The notes under the pieces were generated by a model. The model was not told the DNA's origin. It saw only the letters and a program-made list of their open reading frames with translations, and ran no database searches. 11,351 bases of DNA from NCBI GenBank assembly GCA_047626155.1, contig JBLHRR010000173.1, forward strand, positions 1 to 11,351, in the 5' to 3' direction. Both the position numbers and the translations under genes were made by a program. This DNA is from CALGLS01 sp047626155. GTDB taxonomy: Bacteria; Bacteroidota; Bacteroidia; Chitinophagales; Saprospiraceae. Below are positions 6,037 to 11,351 of the stretch, in pieces. The stretch's first letter is position 1, and each line of letters begins with the position of its first letter.

Positions 6037-7107
6037 ATGATCTTACTTCTTGGATTTTTTACTTTATCAATTACTTTTTCCTTCCTCTGTTCTATATGGG
6101 AAGCGGTACTATTAAGTATCCCAGCATCCTATGTCCAAATTAAAAAGAAAGAAGGTGGTGCTCTTGGAGCGACATTGGTGGAGTTTAAGGAAAATGTTGA
6201 CAAACCCTTGGCGGCTATTTTGACTTTGAACACCATAGCACATACTGTAGGAGCGATTGGGGTAGGAGCAGCCGCTACTAGTCTCTGGGGGGAAACCGAC
6301 CCTTTTCTTACAGGTGCAGTGGTACCAGTAGTAATGACCCTTGCTATTCTGATCTTTTCTGAGATCATTCCTAAAACGCTCGGGGCAAATGGTTGGAAGG
6401 AGTTGGCTCCATTTACCATTAAATCACTGCGTATTGTTATTTGGTGTTTGTATCCTTTGGTTTGGTTGGCGCAATTGATCACCAAGTTTATGAAAAAGGA
6501 TAAAGAAAAATCTGTTCTTAGTCGTGCAGATTTTATGGCAATGACCGAAATCGGAACTCGTGATGGTGTTTTTGAAAAAGAAGAATCTAAGATTTTAAAG
6601 AACCTCCTGGTATTTAATACTGTGCGAGCTGAAGACATTATGACGCCAAGAACGGTAGTTACTTCTAGCTCAGAAGAAACGTCTATCAAAGAGTTTTACG
6701 AAATCCATCAAGGGAAACTCCGCTTCTCCAGAATTCCTATTTTTCGAGGAAGTCGGGATCATGTAAACAGTTATTTCCTAAAAGGAGATATGCTGGATAA
6801 AATCATTCAGGGAAATGGTGAGGACGCATTGAAAACCATTGCCCGTCCTATTTCGATTATAAATGAAAAGATATTGTTACCAGATCTCTTTAATAACATG
6901 ATGGAGAAAAGAGAACACATTGCATTGGTAGTAGATGAGTTCGGTGGGATGTCTGGAATCGTAACCATGGAGGATGTGATTGAAACATTGCTGGGTACTG
7001 AAATTGTGGATGAAATGGACAACGATACCGATATGCAAGCACTGGCTAGAAAGAACTGGGAGAAAAGAGCGAAGGGCCTTGGTTTGATAGACGGGGAAAG
7101 AAAATAA
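6037..7107 (+). CDS. CNNM/CBS-domain membrane protein, short form lacking the CorC_HlyC domain
   Basis: This 356-residue protein combines an N-terminal CNNM (DUF21) membrane domain with a CBS pair. The membrane part has hydrophobic helices at about 1-30, 58-84, 91-112 and 128-150, and carries the diagnostic SEIIPKTLGAN (108-118). The cytosolic part contains IMTPRTVV (201-208), FSRIPIF (230-236), and the second CBS end HIALVVDEFGGMSGIVTMEDVIETLLG (294-320). CNNM proteins are linked to Mg2+ or Co2+ handling, the CBS pair binding adenine nucleotides in studied members. Most HlyC/CorC-type proteins continue with a C-terminal CorC_HlyC domain; here the chain ends about 30 residues after the CBS pair with a charged tail. 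Such short forms are known, so this need not be a truncation. The ABM-like gene follows after 23 bases, so both are probably cotranscribed. Confidence 0.9.
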   Translation: MILLLGFFTLSITFSFLCSIWEAVLLSIPASYVQIKKKEGGALGATLVEFKENVDKPLAAILTLNTIAHTVGAIGVGAAATSLWGETDPFLTGAVVPVVMTLAILIFSEIIPKTLGANGWKELAPFTIKSLRIVIWCLYPLVWLAQLITKFMKKDKEKSVLSRADFMAMTEIGTRDGVFEKEESKILKNLLVFNTVRAEDIMTPRTVVTSSSEETSIKEFYEIHQGKLRFSRIPIFRGSRDHVNSYFLKGDMLDKIIQGNGEDALKTIARPISIINEKILLPDLFNNMMEKREHIALVVDEFGGMSGIVTMEDVIETLLGTEIVDEMDNDTDMQALARKNWEKRAKGLGLIDGERK

Positions 7108-7130
7108 ATTACTAACAACCTCTAAATTAA

Positions 7131-7463
7131 ATGATTGCCAAAACACCTCCAGCGCCATACTATGTGGTGATCTTCACTTCTACAAGAACAGATGGGGATC
7201 ATGGTTACAATGAGATGGCGGATCTTATGGTCAGCTTAGCTTCTGAACAAGATGGTTTTTTGGGTGTGGAAAGCGCTCGGAGTGAAGTTGGGATTACGGT
7301 TTCTTACTGGCGAGATTTGGAGGCGATAAAGAGATGGCGGGCGCATGCGGAGCATACGATTGCTAGGGATAAAGGGCGTGAGGGTTGGTATGCTGCTTTT
7401 AAGGTTAGGATTGCGCGGGTGGAGCGGGATTATGGGTTTGAGCGGGGAGGGGAGGCACTTTAG
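7131..7463 (+). CDS. ABM-fold (antibiotic biosynthesis monooxygenase-like) protein
   Basis: This 110-residue protein resembles the YqjZ-like branch of the ABM superfamily, a dimeric ferredoxin-like alpha+beta barrel. Visible features are the first strand YYVVIFTSTR (9-18), a helix over YNEMADLMVSLASEQDGFLG with the usual G-F-L-G turn (38-41), a strand with GITVSYWRDLEAIKRW (49-64), and AHAEHTIARDKGREGWY (66-82). His70 is at the position often conserved in this group. The name comes from polyketide monooxygenases; most bacterial homologues have no known substrate, and no biosynthetic cluster is near. It starts 23 bases after the CNNM gene with an A-rich leader. The second half of the gene is noticeably richer in GCG/CGG codons than the first. 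Confidence 0.85.
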   Translation: MIAKTPPAPYYVVIFTSTRTDGDHGYNEMADLMVSLASEQDGFLGVESARSEVGITVSYWRDLEAIKRWRAHAEHTIARDKGREGWYAAFKVRIARVERDYGFERGGEAL

Positions 7464-7724
7464 CCACAGGTGTAAATTCTTTGTTAGAAGGTCGCCCACT
7501 TGATTGCTGGCTGCTTACTCTTCTTTCAAATTAGAGGATAATAAGGCAAACAACAAAATTAAAGACAAGTGGATCAATGATTCGATTCCATCTCATGATT
7601 TTGATGAAATTTCCCCGATTTAAATAAAACATTGCCCCACCTCTCTAAGATGTTGAAGAGTTATAAGGATAGTCTCTGCTTTTGTGTATCTTTAAAATCT
7701 CATTCACAAACCAACAGAGTCTTT
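7464..7724. other. non-coding region before the giant repeat-protein gene
   Basis: No gene is seen. A near match to the -7 box, TATCTTTA at 7687-7694, lies 30 bases before the ATG at 7725, but no TTTG is found at the proper -33 distance. I see no terminator-like hairpin for the preceding operon. Confidence 0.4.
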
Positions 7725-10700
7725 ATGAAGAACACAAGGTATTTTTTCGTGATGTTCCTTCCATTTTGGGTGTTTTTTTTTGGACAGGATAATCCTACTG
7801 AGCCCCCTCCGTTATCATCTGTTGAAACGACAGCTCCTCTAGCTTTTCCACCACCTCCTCCATGCAACTGTACGCTAACTCAGGGAGATTTTTCTACTGC
7901 TTTGCCTTTCATGAGTACTAACTCTTCGGCAGTAGATTTCTATAACTATGGCAATCCTACTGGATCATCTTCCAATACCGGTTTAGAGCTTTCTGAGACC
8001 TTCTTGCTCATGTTACACGAGGATACAAATACTGGAAATACCAGCCTCATTATAATCCTTGATTCCGAAAATGACGGAACAGGCGGAGAGGTGGATCTGA
8101 CGGTGAATTGTTTGCCAGATTCTGCTGCCGTTGCCTTTTCCGATGATGGAGGTGAACTTACTGGATCTCCTCCCACCATTACCGGAAATTTCACTTGGGT
8201 CGGCTGTTGTACAGACGGGGGCGTTATCAGTGGTGTTGGATGTGGAAATACATTCACAATCAACCCTGAAATTATTAGCGGAATTGATGTTTTCTCTTTG
8301 GTACATGGCACCCCAGGCAGCCCGAATTACATTAATATGCCAGATATACAATGCCCCATCACGATCAATTGTGGAGGTACTTCCTGTTGTGATGATGCCT
8401 TTGATTTTAGTGCAGTCACGGAAGACCCCAGTTGTGAAACCAGCAACAACGGATCGATCGACCTGTTGACGGATTGTGCAAGCACTCCCGTTTTTCAATG
8501 GTCGAATGGAGCCACTACTGAAGATATAACAAGTCTTTTACCGGGCCCCTATTCGGTTACCATAACGGATGTCAATGGTTGTTCTCAAACCGCAACCTAC
8601 ACTTTGACTCCCGAGGATCCTCCCCAACCTGATATTACCAGTCCTTCTGAATTTTGTGAGGGGGATGTGCTTGTGTTAGTCCTTAGTGAAGCCTATTTCA
8701 ATTACGCTTGGTCTACGGGATCTACGAATTCTTCCCTCCCTGTCAATCTTCCGGGCACTTATTCAGTTACGGTGACCAACACCGCTGGATGTACTGGAAC
8801 AGACGCTATTACGGTGACCCAAAACCCTGTGCCGATAGTTGACGTTTATGGAGATTACTGCGAAGGAGCATCCTTTTATTATCCCTCTAACGGACAAAAC
8901 TATGCACAAGGAACTTACACCATTACATATCCACTGGGATCCTATTTTAATTGTGATTCTATTGTTATGTTGCATGTAACAGAACTTCTAAATACAGAAG
9001 AGTTCCAGGAAATAGCACTTTGTCAGGGAGATAGTTATAACGTTTGTGGAATCCCTTATGATGTAGAAAATTTCTATTCGATTGATTGTAATCCCAACTT
9101 CGAAGGCTGTGATAGCACAATCAATTTGAGTCTCTTTTTCCTAAATCCAATCGCAGTTGTTGATCCTCCTGAAACCTTAGGCTGTGGAACGAATAATTCT
9201 GTTTATTTAAATGGTTTGAATTCTTCTTTTGGCCCTAATGATTCTTATATGTGGGAAACAACAAATGGTGAAATTTGTGATGACCCAACCAACCTATTTT
9301 TGGAGATTTGTCTTCCGGGAACTTATTGTTTAACCGTTACAAGTACCCATTATTACTCAGATGGTAGTGGTATAGTCGAATGTACAGACGAAGTCTGTGT
9401 CACCGTTTTATCAAATATTAATTCACCAGTGACGATGGTCAGCACTGTAGATGTAAGCTGCCCTGGAGATTCAGATGGTACTGCAACGATAGCAGTAGAC
9501 AATACTCAAAATATTGGGCCATATTCCTTTAATTGGGATCCAAACGTAAGTGTATCAGAAACTGCTATTAACTTGCTCAATGGGATCTATATGGTGACTA
9601 TAACAGCAGAAGGTAATGGATGTACGACAGTGGAAAGTATAACGATCAATGCCCCCACGGAGATAAGTATAAGTACCACGCAACAGGATATAGCCTGCAA
9701 TGGGGATATCACGGGCTCTGCCACGGCGATGCCTACGGGTGGTTCCGGAGTTTACAGCTATTTATGGTGTAATAATCAGACGACTGCTACAGTGTCGGGT
9801 TTATCACCTGGACCCTGCGAGGTCATAGTAATAGATAACAATAACTGTGCAAGTAGTGCCACCGTTACGATTCAGGAAGTGACTGCGCTGACGGGTAGTG
9901 TAGTCCCAATGAATGTCGCCTGTAATGGTGGCAACACGGGAAGTGCTACAGTGACTCCTGGAGGAGGCACCCCTCCTTATACATTTATATGGTGTAATAG
10001 CCAGACCGGAATGACTGCGACCAACTTAACAGCTGCTTCCTGTTCTGTAACGATTACAGATGATGCAGGATGTACTTTAGTACAAAATACGATATTGACA
10101 GAACCGGATCCGATTAGTTTATCAACGAGTCAAACGAATGTTTTATGTAATGGTGATATGAATGGAACGGCGACGGTAAGCCCAAGCGGAGGGCTAGCTC
10201 CATATACTTATCTATGGTGTAATAACCAAACAACGGCTATAGCCACAGATTTGGGCACGGGATTGTGTAGCGTCGAGGTGACAGATAACAATGACTGTAC
10301 ATCTTCTGTTTCAATAAATATCATAGCTCCCGATCCACTAACTGCTACCGCCACGATGACAGATGTAAATTGTTTTGACGGGACAGATGGCACTGCGACG
10401 GTAACGCCATCGGGAGGAACCGCTCCGTATACACAGGTATGGTGTAATACACAAACGAGCATCACTGCTACTGGTCTGAGTGCAGGTCCCTGCCAAGTCA
10501 TAATAACAGATAACAATGACTGTACAGCCATGATCACCGTTACACTGAGCCAGCCAACAGAGGCCTTAGATATAACAGGAACAAGTACAGACGCGGCCTG
10601 TGGTAATGACGATGGTTCAATCAATATAACAGTAAGTGGTGGCACGACGCCCTATATATATAACTGGAGTGATCCAGCCCTGGATGTACAAAACCCCAAT

Positions 10701-11351
10701 GGTTTGGCCCCTGGTAATTATACGGTAACCGTAACGGATGAAAATGACTGTACCGAAGTCTTTAGCATAGCCGTAAATACACCAAGTGGCCTAGAAGCCA
10801 TCACAGTATCTACGCCTGTGTCTTGTACTGGAGGTTCAGATGGAACGGTATCCATAAGTACAACAGGAGGATTAGGTCCCTATGAATACGATTGGACCGG
10901 AGGTATCCCAGAAGGATCTACAGATGCGACGAATTTATCAGCGGATGATTATAATGTAACCGTAACGGATGCTTCTGGTTGTACCTATGTAACAAGTGCA
11001 ACGATAACAGAACCGCTGTTAATAACAATAGATGGTAATGCTACCGATGAGAACTGTGGGGAATCGGATGGAACGATCTCCCTCAATGTACAAGGAGGTA
11101 CAGCGCCTTATAACTATGACTGGGACCTAGCCCCCGATGTACAAAACCCAACGGGTTTGGGAGCCGGTAATTATATTGTTATAGTAACAGATGATAATGA
11201 TTGTACCGCGACTTACGAAATAGTAATCAGTACGCCGAATGAATTATTGCTGACTACAATGTTTATAAATGTGACTTGTAATGGGGAGACAGATGGCGAG
11301 ATAGATTTGGAAGTAAGCGGAGGTGTTTCGCCTTTTAGTTATCAATGGACA
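7725..11351 (+). CDS. giant secreted SprB-repeat protein (3' end outside window)
   Basis: The frame is open for 1209 codons from the ATG at 7725 to the right edge. Residues 1-20 form a signal peptide (MKNTR, then a Phe-rich core ending FFFG before QD). A Pro-rich linker is followed by an unrecognised Cys-rich domain at about 38-225, with CNCTL, CCTDGG (161-166) and CCDD (about 220). Next come one SprB-like unit (about 234-300), an Ig-like unit (305-368), two units of the CEG...CDSIV type (about 372-475), a PKD-like unit (about 480-565), and then nine SprB-type repeats of about 74 residues (572-1209, the last cut by the edge). A repeat reads roughly CNG-x-x-x-G-x-A-x-V-x-x-x-GG-x-x-PY-x-x-x-W, then Y-x-V-x-V-TD-x-x-x-C. 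SprB-type proteins in Bacteroidota are exported surface adhesins, often by the type IX system, some in gliding. The sorting domain is not in view, so export route and role are inference. Confidence 0.9.
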   Translation, partial: MKNTRYFFVMFLPFWVFFFGQDNPTEPPPLSSVETTAPLAFPPPPPCNCTLTQGDFSTALPFMSTNSSAVDFYNYGNPTGSSSNTGLELSETFLLMLHEDTNTGNTSLIIILDSENDGTGGEVDLTVNCLPDSAAVAFSDDGGELTGSPPTITGNFTWVGCCTDGGVISGVGCGNTFTINPEIISGIDVFSLVHGTPGSPNYINMPDIQCPITINCGGTSCCDDAFDFSAVTEDPSCETSNNGSIDLLTDCASTPVFQWSNGATTEDITSLLPGPYSVTITDVNGCSQTATYTLTPEDPPQPDITSPSEFCEGDVLVLVLSEAYFNYAWSTGSTNSSLPVNLPGTYSVTVTNTAGCTGTDAITVTQNPVPIVDVYGDYCEGASFYYPSNGQNYAQGTYTITYPLGSYFNCDSIVMLHVTELLNTEEFQEIALCQGDSYNVCGIPYDVENFYSIDCNPNFEGCDSTINLSLFFLNPIAVVDPPETLGCGTNNSVYLNGLNSSFGPNDSYMWETTNGEICDDPTNLFLEICLPGTYCLTVTSTHYYSDGSGIVECTDEVCVTVLSNINSPVTMVSTVDVSCPGDSDGTATIAVDNTQNIGPYSFNWDPNVSVSETAINLLNGIYMVTITAEGNGCTTVESITINAPTEISISTTQQDIACNGDITGSATAMPTGGSGVYSYLWCNNQTTATVSGLSPGPCEVIVIDNNNCASSATVTIQEVTALTGSVVPMNVACNGGNTGSATVTPGGGTPPYTFIWCNSQTGMTATNLTAASCSVTITDDAGCTLVQNTILTEPDPISLSTSQTNVLCNGDMNGTATVSPSGGLAPYTYLWCNNQTTAIATDLGTGLCSVEVTDNNDCTSSVSINIIAPDPLTATATMTDVNCFDGTDGTATVTPSGGTAPYTQVWCNTQTSITATGLSAGPCQVIITDNNDCTAMITVTLSQPTEALDITGTSTDAACGNDDGSINITVSGGTTPYIYNWSDPALDVQNPNGLAPGNYTVTVTDENDCTEVFSIAVNTPSGLEAITVSTPVSCTGGSDGTVSISTTGGLGPYEYDWTGGIPEGSTDATNLSADDYNVTVTDASGCTYVTSATITEPLLITIDGNATDENCGESDGTISLNVQGGTAPYNYDWDLAPDVQNPTGLGAGNYIVIVTDDNDCTATYEIVISTPNELLLTTMFINVTCNGETDGEIDLEVSGGVSPFSYQWT
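9438..11351 (+). repeat. tandem SprB-type repeat array, nine units of about 222 bp
   Basis: The units begin near 9438, 9666, 9895, 10117, 10339, 10567, 10795, 11026 and 11249; the last is incomplete. Each starts with a variable strand, has a Cys before the G-x-x-x-G turn, a GG-x-x-PY-x-x-x-W core, and ends TD-x-x-x-C-T or similar. Units 2-5 carry an extra Cys pair (W-C-N and G-x-C). Units two apart are more alike than neighbours: 14 identical bases (GATGTACAAAACCC) recur at 10683 and 11136, and TATGGTGTAATAA at 9763 and 10213. Confidence 0.85.

Noticed and set aside
6129..6689. 186-codon antisense open frame inside the CNNM gene
   Set aside because: The + strand carries unmistakable CNNM and CBS motifs over the same bases, and the antisense product shows no motif.
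8013..8498. 161-codon antisense open frame inside the giant repeat gene
   Set aside because: The opposite strand has a continuous frame with clear repeat domains; this one is Cys/Ser/Thr/Ile-rich shadow sequence with no recognisable fold.
10208..10645. 145-codon antisense open frame in the SprB repeats
   Set aside because: It is a mirror of the repetitive Thr/Val-rich coding strand; its apparent internal repeats come from the sense repeats.
9438..11351. Regular spacing of about 222 bp as a possible CRISPR or satellite array
   Set aside because: The units are in frame, coding and diverged, without identical repeats or spacers; they are protein-domain repeats.

Overview
The window looks like chromosomal DNA of a Bacteroidota bacterium, most probably a Saprospiria-type marine or gliding relative (Lewinella/Haliscomenobacter-like). 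The reasons are a very large secreted protein built of SprB-type repeats, AT-rich gene starts with little Shine-Dalgarno signal, a -7 promoter box of the Bacteroidota form TAnnTTTG, a HemJ-type protoporphyrinogen oxidase, and short structured repeats between genes. The phylum is well supported; the finer placement is inference.

Layout. (1) 1-800: the C-terminal end of an unrecognised protein, then a small membrane-anchored DKNYY-type repeat protein, both on +. (2) 859-2955: three minus-strand genes, hemF, an ArsC/Spx-like thioredoxin-fold protein and a GNAT acetyltransferase. (3) 2956-3275: a non-coding stretch assembled from several short repeats and hairpins, with a good candidate promoter for the GNAT gene. 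(4) 3276-4110: hemJ (+) and a tiny two-helix membrane protein (-), converging on a strong bidirectional terminator. (5) 4111-4550: non-coding and AT-rich, with a long imperfect inverted repeat. (6) 4551-7463: dihydroorotase, a CNNM/CBS membrane protein and an ABM-fold monooxygenase-like protein, all on +. (7) 7725 to the right edge: the first 1209 codons of a giant secreted repeat protein, still open at the edge.

How the genes fit together. HemF and HemJ catalyse consecutive steps of haem synthesis (coproporphyrinogen III to protoporphyrinogen IX to protoporphyrin IX) and flank the ArsC-like and GNAT genes. Dihydroorotase belongs to pyrimidine synthesis and has no evident functional link to its neighbours. 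The repeat protein is probably an exported surface adhesin or matrix protein, plausibly a type IX secretion cargo, but the C-terminal sorting domain that would show this lies outside the window.

No complete undescribed multi-gene system is evident. The most interesting signals are inside the repeat protein: a block of four SprB-like repeats with a paired Ser/Tyr-to-Cys exchange that suggests an extra disulfide, a two-unit (about 450 bp) higher-order pattern, and an unrecognised Cys-rich N-terminal domain. The mosaic of short repeats at 2956-3275 and the long hairpin at 4152-4210 also deserve a look.
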